From positions 24,745-88,744 of the forward strand of contig CALMJT010000039.1 in NCBI GenBank assembly GCA_937864365.1: a stretch of 64,000 nt of DNA, read 5' to 3'. This document shows positions 1-8,567 of the stretch, piece after piece. The DNA comes from an uncultured Alteromonadales bacterium. Lineage in GTDB: Bacteria; Pseudomonadota; Gammaproteobacteria; Pseudomonadales; Cellvibrionaceae. Made by a program: the position numbers and the translations under genes. Position 1 is the stretch's first letter, and every line of letters starts with the position of its first letter. The notes under the pieces are model-generated. The model ran no database searches. It was not told where the DNA came from and worked only from the letters and a program-made list of their open reading frames with translations.

Positions 1-1
1 A

Positions 2-1450
2 TTATGTGTGGACGACGAGCAGCGTTCATTAGAAGCACTTGAGCGAACACTAGACGAAGAGTTTGATGTAATTTGTGCAAGCAGCGCCTACGAAGCGCTC
101 GAAATTTTAGAGCATCAACCTATTTCAGCCGTTGTTTGTGATCAACGTATGCCGGGTATGAGTGGTGTTGAACTTCTCATTCAAGTACGAAAACAATGGC
201 CACAAACCGCACGTCTTATTTTGTCGGGTTATACCGATTCCGAAGATATTATTCGCGGATTAAACGATGCCGGTATTTATCAATACATTACCAAACCTTG
301 GCATCCCGACCATTTAATTTTAGCGTTGCGTAATTCTTGTCGTTTGGTTGAGTTAGAAAACGAAAATGAATTGTTATCAACCGAAATTCGTTTAACTGCT
401 GAACAAGCCGAATCTCGCATTAAAGAGAAAAAAGAAAAGCTCAAAAAGAAATTTGCTTTAAGCGAAATTGTACGTAACGAATTTAGCCCGTTAAATAAAG
501 TGTGCGAGCAGGTACAAAGAATAGCACCTTACGATGTTTCTGTTTTAGTTACCGGCCCATCTGGAACTGGTAAAGAATTATTTGCACGAGCACTGCACTA
601 CAACAGTCTTCGAGCAGAGCAACCATTTATTGTTGAAAACTGCGGTGCAATGCCCGATGACTTATTAGCGTCAGAATTATTTGGTCATCGCAAAGGCGCA
701 TTCACCGGCGCTATGAATGATCATGCTGGATTATTCGAACAAGCCAATGGTGGCACCTTATTTTTGGACGAAATTGGTGATATTTCACCCAGTTTTCAGG
801 TTATGTTATTGCGGGTTTTACAAGAAAAAGAAGTTCGCCGAGTTGGGGATGACAAGCGTCGGCCCGTTAATGTTCGCGTAATTGCCGCGACAAACCGCGA
901 TCTTGAATCGGAAGTTGCCGAAGGTCGTTTTCGCGAAGATTTGTATTTCCGTTTAGCAGAAATGACGTTAACGCTACCACCATTAGCACAGCGAAAAGTT
1001 GATATTCCAGTTTTAGCCGAGCATTTTTTAATTCAATCAACTAAGAATTTTTCTAAGCCGGCAACACGTTTTAACGAAGAAGCTTTGGAGGCCTTATCGG
1101 CTTATCATTGGCCTGGTAACGTACGCGAACTTCAAAACGAAGTTCGTAGAATGTTGGTTTTAGCCGATTCTGACGTGCTAGGGGCAGAGTTAATGAGTGC
1201 TCGTTTGTTGCGAGTTCTACCTGACAATAACGAACCAGAACCGTTGTTGGAAGCGTTACTTCGTCGTCAACAAGGTTGGAGTGAAGGTTGTACGCTTAAA
1301 GACAAAACAGAAATGCTAGAGAAACAACTCTTGCGTGAAACTATGATTCGCCACAAATGGAATAAAAGCCGTGCGGCCGATGAGTTGGGTTTATCGCGCG
1401 TTGGCCTTAGAGCTAAACTGGATCGTTATGGTCTTGAGCCAAAGGCATAA
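2..1450 (+). CDS. hoxA: HoxA/HupR-like sigma-54-dependent response regulator (5' end outside window)
   Basis: NtrC-family regulator that probably activates hydrogenase genes with sigma-54 RNA polymerase. The frame is open to the window edge, and the residues before the GTG at 8 (L-C-V-D-D-E) look like the start of a receiver domain, so the true start lies upstream. Counting from the GTG at 8: receiver domain about 1-110 with phospho-acceptor Asp45 and Lys96; a charged coiled linker about 115-150; AAA+ domain with Walker A GPSGTGKE (183-190), sigma-54 contact loop GAFTGA (230-235) and Walker B LFLDEIGD; and a Fis-type helix-turn-helix at the C-terminus (about 453-476). The hydrogenase role is inferred from hypF starting 3 bp after its stop codon and from similarity to HoxA/HupR. 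Members of that subfamily are often active when unphosphorylated. Confidence 0.88.
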   Translation, partial: LCVDDEQRSLEALERTLDEEFDVICASSAYEALEILEHQPISAVVCDQRMPGMSGVELLIQVRKQWPQTARLILSGYTDSEDIIRGLNDAGIYQYITKPWHPDHLILALRNSCRLVELENENELLSTEIRLTAEQAESRIKEKKEKLKKKFALSEIVRNEFSPLNKVCEQVQRIAPYDVSVLVTGPSGTGKELFARALHYNSLRAEQPFIVENCGAMPDDLLASELFGHRKGAFTGAMNDHAGLFEQANGGTLFLDEIGDISPSFQVMLLRVLQEKEVRRVGDDKRRPVNVRVIAATNRDLESEVAEGRFREDLYFRLAEMTLTLPPLAQRKVDIPVLAEHFLIQSTKNFSKPATRFNEEALEALSAYHWPGNVRELQNEVRRMLVLADSDVLGAELMSARLLRVLPDNNEPEPLLEALLRRQQGWSEGCTLKDKTEMLEKQLLRETMIRHKWNKSRAADELGLSRVGLRAKLDRYGLEPKA

Positions 1451-1453
1451 GAT

Positions 1454-4114
1454 ATGTGCTCTGAACTTGTCACTTCTCAACGTGCAGAAAAATACGCGCG
1501 TATTATCGTCCGTGGGCAAGTTCAGGGTGTTGGTTTTCGGCCATTTGTTTATGGTTTAGCACAGCAGCTTAATATTCGTGGACGTGTTTTTAATCGCGGT
1601 GCCGACGTTATCATTGAGATTGCTTGCGAAAGTAACTCGTTTTCTGATTTTATTGATCAGCTTAAAAATAGAGCGCCCAGTCTTTCGAGAATTGATTCGA
1701 TTTCCATTACTGAAAACCTTACCGGTAGAGATGCTCACCGCATAGCAGATTTGACGGGTTTTGAGATAGCGGTTAGTGAGTCTTGCGATAATTTATCGTT
1801 AAATGTAGCCGCCGATGCAGCGCCGTGTTCTGAGTGTTTAAAAGAATTATTGGATGCTAATAACCGCCGGTATTTTTACCCATTTATCAACTGTACTCAG
1901 TGTGGGCCGCGTTTTACGATCATTAAAAAATTACCCTACGATCGACCTAATACCACCATGGCGAGTTTCCAGTTGTGTGAGCTTTGTCATCACGAGTATG
2001 TCGATCCTAGTTCTCGACGTTTTCACGCCCAGCCGAACGCTTGTCCGCAATGTGGGCCTAAATTAGTAACGATTAAAAAAACTGAGGGTTTTGAACGTTT
2101 TAAAACTCAAGAATCCATTGCGCGAGCTTTTAATTTATCAAGTGATATCGACAATTTATCTCAGCTAAAAACGATTGTGAAAAGTATTTTGGCGGGAGAA
2201 ATTTTGGCTATTAAATCCGTTGGTGGCTTTCATTTAATCTGTGACGCTAATAATCCCAAAGCCGTTGAAACTTTGAGATTACGAAAAAATCGACCGTCTA
2301 AACCCCTGGCCATTATGTGTTTGAACGCTCTGTCGGCACGTTATTGGGTAGATGTTGACGCTTCGGATGAGCAGTTTTTAGCGGATAAATCTGCACCGAT
2401 ATTGGTTTTGCCGATTAATAATGCCGACCGAAAAACAGCATCTTTATTGGCTCCGGGCTTAAATCACCTGGGCATTATGCTGCCGCAATCACCGTTACAC
2501 TGGTTGTTGTTCGCGGCCTATTTGCGTTATTTTCAGGGTTCAGTTGAGGTCGATAAAAATGCCGACGATTATTATTCCGTTGAAAAACTTCAAGAAACAA
2601 TCTGTTCGTTAAGTTTGGTCATGACCAGCGCAAACTTGAGCGGTGAGCCTTTAATTACGGATAATCTTGAAGCGATTCAAAAATTAGATGCGATTGCCGA
2701 TATTTTTGTATTGCACAATCGTGATATTCATACGCGTTGTGACGATTCGGTATTCGTCAAAAGAGATAATCAATTTATTCCGATTCGTCTCGCGAGAGGC
2801 TTTTCGCCACTTAAGCTTGATGTACAAAGCTCTCATCTATTTTCAAGTAAAACAAAAAATACTGAGACTGTGCTTGCTCTTGGCAGTTATTTAAAAAATA
2901 CCGTAGCTGTTAATCGTGGTAACGAAATTTGTGTATCTCAACACGTGGGCGATCTTGATCATCCCGATAATTGCAAAGCACTGGTAACGGCCTGCGATCG
3001 TTTGTTGGATATTATGCAAATTAAACCTTCTGTTATTGCTTGTGATTTGCACCCCGAAGGTTTTGGTCGCGCTTACGCCTTAGAATTAGCTCAAAAATAT
3101 CAAGTACCTGTTGTCGACGTGCCGCATCATGTAGCCCATGTTCACTCCGTGTTTTCAGAATTTTCTGAAAATAATCCGGTGTTGGGTTTTGCTTTGGATG
3201 GTTACGGATTTGGCTGGGATGAAACCTCACGCGGTGGTGAATTACTACTGATCGATGGCAATCATTTTTATCCGCAAGCCGAACTTGAGCGTATTGCTCA
3301 GCCAGGCGGCGATAAGGCTTCTAAGGAACCTTGGCGAATGACGCTGGCATGGTGTTATCAATCTGGTTTAAGTATCGATAAGGCTCATTCGCTGCTTCAT
3401 AGTTACGATGTTGGTCAGTGCCCGCGACCAAGCGCTAGTGCTGTTGATTTAGTGTGGAAAATGCTTTCAGCCAATATTAATTGTGCACCGACCACCAGTG
3501 CTGGGCGATGGTTCGACGCTGTTGCCGGGTTATTAGGTTTGTGTAGCATCCAATCTTACGAAGGTGAGGCTGCGATGCTGTTAGAAGCCCGAGCTTTGGA
3601 TTATTTACGCAGAAATTCTTCTGGTGATGCAAATCTATCTTGCGTGAATAATCAATTTAATGAGATTGCTTTAAACGCAATTAAATCGCTAAAAAATAAA
3701 AATACTAAGATCAACTCTGGCAACGTAATTTCCTTGAATGATGTTCTAAGTGATTATTTAAACGATCTTTTGTCACTTCAAAAATCTAATGATCTTGAAA
3801 ATTATCGCGATATCACCGCAAAAATCGCGCTCGATTTTCACATTCAATTATCGACGCGGTTGTTTGAGTCGATTGAAAATACATTAAGTTGTTTGAGTAA
3901 GAGCTACTCAAACATAAGTAGGCGAGTTATTTTTAGCGGTGGTTGTGCTCAAAATCAACTGTTGTATTCGGTGTTAAAACAGCAATTAAATACTATTGAT
4001 GTCGAATTGGTTTTATCGAATCGTATACCTGTAAATGACGCTGGTATTTCGGTGGGGCAGTTACACTATGTTCTATCGTTATCGAGTTCTGAACAGGTGG
4101 TGAATAATAAGTAA
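1454..4114 (+). CDS. hypF: HypF carbamoyltransferase, hydrogenase maturation
   Basis: Uses carbamoyl phosphate and ATP to make the carbamoyl group that HypE turns into the cyanide ligands of the [NiFe] centre. Domains in order: acylphosphatase (GQVQGVGFRPF at 21-31); two zinc-finger pairs (CSEC..CTQC and CELC..CPQC, about 120-200); YrdC-like nucleotide-binding domain (KSVGGFHL, then RKNRPSKPLAIM); Kae1-like domain with HHVAHVHS near residue 557 and FSGGCAQNQ near the end. At 886 residues it is longer than the usual 750-820. The excess looks like low-complexity, Asn/Lys/Ser-rich inserts, mainly about residues 715-800. It lies 3 bp after the regulator and 21 bp before hypC, so one operon is likely. 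Confidence 0.96.
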   Translation: MCSELVTSQRAEKYARIIVRGQVQGVGFRPFVYGLAQQLNIRGRVFNRGADVIIEIACESNSFSDFIDQLKNRAPSLSRIDSISITENLTGRDAHRIADLTGFEIAVSESCDNLSLNVAADAAPCSECLKELLDANNRRYFYPFINCTQCGPRFTIIKKLPYDRPNTTMASFQLCELCHHEYVDPSSRRFHAQPNACPQCGPKLVTIKKTEGFERFKTQESIARAFNLSSDIDNLSQLKTIVKSILAGEILAIKSVGGFHLICDANNPKAVETLRLRKNRPSKPLAIMCLNALSARYWVDVDASDEQFLADKSAPILVLPINNADRKTASLLAPGLNHLGIMLPQSPLHWLLFAAYLRYFQGSVEVDKNADDYYSVEKLQETICSLSLVMTSANLSGEPLITDNLEAIQKLDAIADIFVLHNRDIHTRCDDSVFVKRDNQFIPIRLARGFSPLKLDVQSSHLFSSKTKNTETVLALGSYLKNTVAVNRGNEICVSQHVGDLDHPDNCKALVTACDRLLDIMQIKPSVIACDLHPEGFGRAYALELAQKYQVPVVDVPHHVAHVHSVFSEFSENNPVLGFALDGYGFGWDETSRGGELLLIDGNHFYPQAELERIAQPGGDKASKEPWRMTLAWCYQSGLSIDKAHSLLHSYDVGQCPRPSASAVDLVWKMLSANINCAPTTSAGRWFDAVAGLLGLCSIQSYEGEAAMLLEARALDYLRRNSSGDANLSCVNNQFNEIALNAIKSLKNKNTKINSGNVISLNDVLSDYLNDLLSLQKSNDLENYRDITAKIALDFHIQLSTRLFESIENTLSCLSKSYSNISRRVIFSGGCAQNQLLYSVLKQQLNTIDVELVLSNRIPVNDAGISVGQLHYVLSLSSSEQVVNNK

Positions 4115-4135
4115 GTCTATCGTGGGTCAGCGATT

Positions 4136-4351
4136 ATGTGTTTAGCTATTCCAGTACAAATTGAAGCAATTAAAGATGAGTCTACGGCCGTTGCTAGTAT
4201 TGATGGTATAAAAAAAGAAATTAATGTTTCTTTGGTAGAAGATTTGGCCGTCGGTGATTTTGTGATTATGCATGTTGGTTTTGCTTTGAAAAAGCTAGAT
4301 AAAGATGAAGCAGAAAAAACCCTAGCTATGTTTGCTGAAATTTCTTCTTGA
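4136..4351 (+). CDS. hypC: HypC/HybG hydrogenase assembly chaperone
   Basis: Small chaperone (71 aa) that forms a complex with HypD, carries the Fe(CN)2CO moiety and delivers it to the hydrogenase large-subunit precursor. The family signature MCLAIP at the N-terminus is intact, with the essential Cys2 exposed after Met removal. The rest is the expected short beta-barrel sequence ending in an acidic/lysine-rich helix. It sits between hypF (21 bp) and hypD (19 bp) in the same direction. Confidence 0.96.
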   Translation: MCLAIPVQIEAIKDESTAVASIDGIKKEINVSLVEDLAVGDFVIMHVGFALKKLDKDEAEKTLAMFAEISS

Positions 4352-4370
4352 GATTGGTAGGTCTAAACCC

Positions 4371-5549
4371 ATGAAATATGTTGATGAATTCCGAGATGGC
4401 GAGCTTGCGCAAAAATTAGCGCAAGACATAAAAAATGCGGCAAACCCAAATAGACATTATCATTTAATGGAATTCTGCGGAGGTCATACTCACGCAATAT
4501 TTCGTTACGGCTTACCCGGTTTGTTACCAAGTAATGTCGAGCTAATTCACGGCCCCGGTTGCCCGGTTTGTGTTCTGCCTATGGCGCGCCTGGACATGGC
4601 GATGGCGTTGGCTAAGTCTGAAAATGTTATTTTATGTACCTACGGTGATATGTTGCGCGTACCCGGAAGTGGCCGCACTAGTTTGCTGAAGATAAAAGCA
4701 CAAGGTTGCGATGTGCGTATGCTGTATTCTCCGGCGGATGCGCTGTTAATTGCGCAACAAAATCCCGATAGAGAAGTCGTTTTCTTTGCTATTGGTTTTG
4801 AAACCACGACGCCGCCAACAGCGGTGGTGATTCAGCAAGCCCAAAAGTTAGGTTTAAAGAATTTCTCTGTTTTTTGTAATCACGTATTAACGCCCGCTGC
4901 AATGCACGCAATTTTAGCAACTCGTGACGCAGAAGAACCTCTAAAGCTAGATGGCTTTATTGGCCCTGCGCACGTAAGCACGTTAATTGGCTCTAAACCT
5001 TACGAGATTTTTCCTAAGCAATATGGAACACCTGTTGTTATTGCTGGTTTCGAACCTTTAGATGTATTACAGGCGATTTTAATGCTAATTAAACAGCTTA
5101 ATGCCGGTAAATCTGAAATCGAAAACGAATTTACGCGTGCGGTAACGGTAGACGGTAATCAAAAAGCTAAATCGATTACTGATGATGTTTTTGAGCTGAG
5201 AGATACTTTTGAGTGGCGTGGATTAGGTTTTGTTGAAAAAAGCGCACTAAAAATTAACGAAAAATATGCAGAGTTTGACGCTGAAAATAAATTTCAGGAG
5301 ATATTTACTGCTTATACAGAAAGTATGAAATCTGTACCCAAAGATAATAAAGCGTGTGAATGTCCGTCTATTTTGCGCGGCGTTAAAAAACCCAATGATT
5401 GTAAGTTGTTTGATAATCCTTGTACGCCGGATAATCCTCTCGGATCTTGCATGGTTTCTTCGGAAGGCGCCTGTGCTGCGTATTATCAATATGGCCGATT
5501 TTTAAATTCATCGGTAAATGTTATTGATGCTGTAGAGGTGAATGGGTGA
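4371..5549 (+). CDS. hypD: HypD iron-sulfur scaffold for hydrogenase Fe(CN)2CO assembly
   Basis: Scaffold on which the Fe(CN)2CO group is built, using electrons from its [4Fe-4S] cluster. I chose the ATG at 4371 (392 aa, MKYVDEFRD) because it matches the usual family N-terminus. An in-frame TTG at 4332 would overlap hypC and add 13 atypical residues. Visible motifs: CGGHTHAIFRYG and GPGCPVC in the N-terminal half, and a C-terminal cysteine cluster (CECPSILRG, DCKLFDNPC, GSCMVSSEGAC) that binds the Fe-S cluster. The stop overlaps the hypE start by 4 bp, indicating translational coupling. Confidence 0.96.
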   Translation: MKYVDEFRDGELAQKLAQDIKNAANPNRHYHLMEFCGGHTHAIFRYGLPGLLPSNVELIHGPGCPVCVLPMARLDMAMALAKSENVILCTYGDMLRVPGSGRTSLLKIKAQGCDVRMLYSPADALLIAQQNPDREVVFFAIGFETTTPPTAVVIQQAQKLGLKNFSVFCNHVLTPAAMHAILATRDAEEPLKLDGFIGPAHVSTLIGSKPYEIFPKQYGTPVVIAGFEPLDVLQAILMLIKQLNAGKSEIENEFTRAVTVDGNQKAKSITDDVFELRDTFEWRGLGFVEKSALKINEKYAEFDAENKFQEIFTAYTESMKSVPKDNKACECPSILRGVKKPNDCKLFDNPCTPDNPLGSCMVSSEGACAAYYQYGRFLNSSVNVIDAVEVNG

Positions 5550-6571
5550 AACGTTTAGATTTTAAATCCGGCACAGTGGAAATGGTTCACGGTGGTGGTG
5601 GTCGAGCTATGGCTCAATTAATTTCCGAGTTATTTGCGGCGGAATTTTCAAACGATTTTTTAAATCAAGGTAACGACGGCGCAATTTTGCCTCCTGTTAA
5701 AGGACGGCTGGTTATGGCAACTGACAGTCATGTTGTTTCGCCACTATTTTTTCCCGGTGGCGATATAGGTTCGTTGAGTGTTCACGGCACAATTAACGAC
5801 GTTGCTATGAATGGCGCAAAACCTTTGTATTTGTCTGCCGGTTTTATATTAGAGGAAGGCTTTCCTCTCGCTGATTTACAGCGCATTGTGCGTTCCATGG
5901 CAAACGCCGCAAAAGAAGCTGGCGTTCCTATTGTTACCGGCGACACAAAGGTTGTTGAAAAAGGCAAAGGCGACGGTGTGTTTATTTCGACAACCGGTGT
6001 TGGTGTTGTTTTTGATGGCGTCGAGTGCTCTGGCAGCTCTGTTAAGCCCGGCGATAAGATTCTATTGTCCGGCAGTATTGGTGATCACGGAGTTGCCATT
6101 TTATCTCAGCGAGAGAGTCTAGGATTCGAATCTGAAATCGTCAGTGATACTCAAAGCCTTCATGATTTGGTTGGGGTGATGATTCAAGCTGTACCGAATG
6201 TTCGCTGTTTACGCGATCCAACTCGCGGCGGTGTTGCCAATACCTTGAATGAAATTGCGCAACAATCTGAGGTTGGGATTTGTCTTTATGAGAAAAACAT
6301 AGCCATTAAATCACAAGTGGCTGCGGCCTGTGAGTTTTTGGGACTTGATCCATTATATGTTGCTAACGAAGGTAAATTATTAGCCATTTGCCCCCCAGAG
6401 CAAGCTGATCTACTGTTAGAGGTAATGAGATCTCATTCTAAAGGACAAGATGCTGCTATTATTGGTGAGGTATTAGCCGATGAGCACCATTTTGTGCAAA
6501 TGGTTACTCAGTTCGGTGGTCGTAGAATGGTTGACTGGTTGAATGGCGAGCAATTACCACGAATCTGCTAA
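5546..6571 (+). CDS. hypE: HypE carbamoyl dehydratase
   Basis: Takes the carbamoyl group from HypF onto its C-terminal cysteine and dehydrates it with ATP to a thiocyanate, the cyanide donor for the hydrogenase iron. It is 341 aa, normal for the family. The N-terminal MVHGGGGRAM and the PurM/AIR-synthase-like fold motifs (DSHVVSPLFFPGGDIG, TGDTKVV, DPTRGG) are present, and it ends in the required PRIC with Cys as last residue. The start is a GTG inside the hypD stop (GTGA overlap). hypA and hypB are not in the window, so they must lie upstream or elsewhere. Confidence 0.96.
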   Translation: MKRLDFKSGTVEMVHGGGGRAMAQLISELFAAEFSNDFLNQGNDGAILPPVKGRLVMATDSHVVSPLFFPGGDIGSLSVHGTINDVAMNGAKPLYLSAGFILEEGFPLADLQRIVRSMANAAKEAGVPIVTGDTKVVEKGKGDGVFISTTGVGVVFDGVECSGSSVKPGDKILLSGSIGDHGVAILSQRESLGFESEIVSDTQSLHDLVGVMIQAVPNVRCLRDPTRGGVANTLNEIAQQSEVGICLYEKNIAIKSQVAAACEFLGLDPLYVANEGKLLAICPPEQADLLLEVMRSHSKGQDAAIIGEVLADEHHFVQMVTQFGGRRMVDWLNGEQLPRIC

Positions 6572-6604
6572 ATAAAAATGTATTTATTAATTCTGGGAAA
6601 CTAA

Positions 6605-7036
6605 ATGTGGACTCAAAAAGAAGTGACTATTGCTCCTAGGCCTAGGGGTTTTCATTTAGTTACCCGGGAAATACTTAAACAAGTACCAGAAGTTCATTCT
6701 TTTAGAATCGGCTTAATGCATGTTTTTATTAAGCACACATCCGCATCACTGACGATCAACGAAAACGCCGATCCCACGGTGCGATCGGATTTCGAAAATT
6801 TTTTTAACCATTTAGTTCCTGAAGATCAGGCATACTACGAACATACTTTAGAAGGCAGCGACGATTTGCCTGCTCATTTTAAAAGCAGTATTTTGGGCAA
6901 TGCGGTGTCGGTTGCAATCACAAATGGGGAGTTAAATCTGGGAACCTGGCAGGGAATTTATTTGTGCGAACACCGTAATCTGGGTGGGGTTCGTAATTTG
7001 GTTGTAACGATTCACGGCGAAGTTTGGGAAAAATAA
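6605..7036 (+). CDS. yjbQ: YjbQ/UPF0047 family protein
   Basis: A 143-aa protein of the YjbQ (UPF0047) family, some members of which show weak thiamine-phosphate synthase activity; the physiological role is unclear. The family core is clear: FIKHTSASLTINENADPTV, the middle HTLEGSDDLPAHFKSSILG and the end LGTWQGIYLCEHR, with several conserved His residues. It starts 33 bp after hypE, so it may be co-transcribed with the hyp genes without being part of hydrogenase maturation. Its stop is only 7 bp from the stop of the convergent tusE gene, leaving no room for a separate terminator. Confidence 0.92.
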   Translation: MWTQKEVTIAPRPRGFHLVTREILKQVPEVHSFRIGLMHVFIKHTSASLTINENADPTVRSDFENFFNHLVPEDQAYYEHTLEGSDDLPAHFKSSILGNAVSVAITNGELNLGTWQGIYLCEHRNLGGVRNLVVTIHGEVWEK

Positions 7037-7043
7037 ATCTTGA

Positions 7044-7382
7044 TTACAAGCAGTTGGTTGGTTTTGGTAAGCCAGCGATACGGCTTGCCCTGCGGGCCGG
7101 ACTTTCTGGAAACAATTTCAGTAAATAAATGCTGTTGCCTTTGTCATTGCCTAACTGCTTTTTCACTTCTTTTACTAGTATCCGCATAGCGGGAGAAATT
7201 TCGTAGGCTTCATAAAAGTCACGTAAGACTTTAAGCACTTCCCAGTGTTCATCCGTCAGTTCTATACCTTCTAATTCTGCGAAAGCTTTGGCAATGTCGT
7301 GATTCCACTCATTTACGTTAGCCAAAAAGCCTATTTCGTCGAGAGATATTTTCTGGTCATTAACAATTAAATAATCTGCCAT
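7044..7382 (-). CDS. tusE: TusE sulfurtransferase (DsrC-like), tRNA 2-thiolation
   Basis: Last carrier of the Tus relay: takes persulfide sulfur from TusBCD and passes it to MnmA for 2-thiouridine at tRNA position 34. I prefer the ATG at 7382 (112 aa, MADYLIVND), which fits the family length. A TTG at 7415 would overlap tusB by 10 bp. The core GIELTDEHWEVLKVLRDFY is characteristic. The C-terminus KPTNCL has the penultimate active Cys but lacks the second upstream Cys of true dissimilatory DsrC, so this is TusE, not a sulfite-reduction protein. mnmA lies at 45817-46953 in this window. Confidence 0.93.
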   Translation of the reverse strand: MADYLIVNDQKISLDEIGFLANVNEWNHDIAKAFAELEGIELTDEHWEVLKVLRDFYEAYEISPAMRILVKEVKKQLGNDKGNSIYLLKLFPESPARRASRIAGLPKPTNCL

Positions 7383-7405
7383 GCTGAGTTGCGTATCCGA
7401 GCGTT

Positions 7406-7684
7406 TTAAAACCAAGTTTTAGACAGTGGGTATTTAGCAACTAATTCTACCATTTGTGCGTAGTTTATCAGTGTTGCACTGGAATTTGAGTCATTTAAAC
7501 CACGTGCTTGTAGATCCATTTCTATTGCGTGAATTTTGAATGGTAGAGTTTTTAAAAGGTCACCTTGTAATGCGTAGACTCCATCGTCCATAAATAATAG
7601 CGCGTCTTCAGGCGATATGACCTCTAGGCAGTTTTTTAAATGGTTGGTTGTAAACGGCGAGCGATTGATTATGTGTAAGATCAT
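7406..7684 (-). CDS. tusB: TusB/DsrH sulfur relay subunit
   Basis: Small (92 aa) subunit of the TusBCD hexamer that receives sulfur from TusA and hands it to TusE. It starts MILHIINRSPF and contains the family segment EDALLFMDDGVYAL. It lies 1 bp after tusC and just before tusE in a compact leftward operon. The identification rests on this family segment and on position, since TusB sequences are otherwise variable. Confidence 0.9.
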   Translation of the reverse strand: MILHIINRSPFTTNHLKNCLEVISPEDALLFMDDGVYALQGDLLKTLPFKIHAIEMDLQARGLNDSNSSATLINYAQMVELVAKYPLSKTWF

Positions 7685-7685
7685 T

Positions 7686-8048
7686 TTAAAAGCTCAGGAT
7701 TTGATCTTGCTTGGATAAAAGCGCTTGAATGCTTGCAGTGTTTAACCATTGTGCATCGACGGAAATATCATCAGCACTGATTCCTCGTTCTAATGCAGAT
7801 CTCTCGCAGACAAATAATTCTTCGATTTCGTAAATTTCAAAGGCGGCTAGATTTTTTTCTACCGATTTTTGAGCAATAAGATTGGCTTGTTGATCTGACT
7901 TTATTTGCCAGATGCCTTCGTCCATAAACAGCACTTGGATATTTTGACCATAAGCAGAAGCGGCCAGAATGGCATCCAGTATTTCGCGCCCAGGAAATAA
8001 TCCATAAGAGGAGTGACGAATAACAAAGAGGAGATTTTTAGGTTGCAT
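7686..8048 (-). CDS. tusC: TusC/DsrF sulfur relay subunit
   Basis: Structural subunit of the TusBCD complex (120 aa, the usual size). Recognisable segments are FVIRHSSYGLFPGREILDAILAA near the N-terminus and VLFMDEGIWQI in the middle. It lies 3 bp after tusD and 1 bp before tusB, so the genes are probably translated together. Confidence 0.92.
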   Translation of the reverse strand: MQPKNLLFVIRHSSYGLFPGREILDAILAASAYGQNIQVLFMDEGIWQIKSDQQANLIAQKSVEKNLAAFEIYEIEELFVCERSALERGISADDISVDAQWLNTASIQALLSKQDQILSF

Positions 8049-8051
8049 GAT

Positions 8052-8438
8052 TTAGCCAAAGGTTACTAATCGATCCGATTTTACAGATGCGTCCAGCAGT
8101 TGGCCAAGACCGACAATCTCAAAACCTTCCGCTAAATTGAAAGCGTTTAGGTTGTGTCTTGCTGCTTCAGCTTTGTCTACCACGCCTCGACGAATTCCTG
8201 CGGCGACACAAACGCACAGATCGGTGGATTTCTCGGCGTTTAGCTCTTTCCAAAGTTTTGCCATATTCAACTCATCCGTGGGTGGAGTCATTAACTGGTT
8301 TGCGTTGTAAACGCCTTCTAAGTAAAAAAAGACGCGATACAACTGATGCTCGCTGTTCTGGATTGATTTTGCAAACTGCCAAGCACTGTAGGAAATGGTT
8401 GAGGAAGGTGAGCTATAAACAGCCAGAGAAAAAATCAT
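8052..8438 (-). CDS. tusD: TusD/DsrE sulfurtransferase subunit
   Basis: Catalytic subunit of TusBCD; its conserved Cys carries the persulfide. I chose the ATG at 8438, giving 128 aa beginning MIFSLAVYSSPSS, which matches the family length and N-terminus. The frame runs upstream to 8531 but that part reads through the terminator hairpin and is not family-like. The segment DLCVCVAAGIRRGV contains the active cysteine region, and FFYLEGVYNANQL is typical. First gene of tusDCB-tusE. Confidence 0.93.
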   Translation of the reverse strand: MIFSLAVYSSPSSTISYSAWQFAKSIQNSEHQLYRVFFYLEGVYNANQLMTPPTDELNMAKLWKELNAEKSTDLCVCVAAGIRRGVVDKAEAARHNLNAFNLAEGFEIVGLGQLLDASVKSDRLVTFG

Positions 8439-8512
8439 GTGAATTTGTACTGAATTAATATGCAATCGATAACAAAGTCTATAGTGTTTTGAGTTTGATG
8501 TAATGTTGAGAT

Positions 8513-8547
8513 CGCAAAAAAAATGCCCCAAAGTTGGGGCATTTTTT
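8513..8547 (-). terminator. Rho-independent terminator after the BI-1 gene, possibly bidirectional
   Basis: Perfect stem AAATGCCCC/GGGGCATTT around an AAAGTT loop (8521-8544), flanked by an A-run on the left and a T-run on the right, so it can work on both strands. For leftward transcription it follows the BI-1 family gene (stop at 8568) and separates it from tusD. Confidence 0.88.
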
Positions 8548-8567
8548 ATTATCTAGCTTCGTTTTAC

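Noticed and set aside
7044..8438. Dissimilatory sulfur oxidation (dsrEFH-dsrC) genes
   Set aside because: TusE lacks the second C-terminal Cys of DsrC and no dsrAB or other dsr genes are present; the tRNA-thiolation role fits, with mnmA in the window.
8439..8531. Upstream extension of tusD
   Set aside because: It would start inside the terminator hairpin; the ATG at 8438 gives the exact family length.
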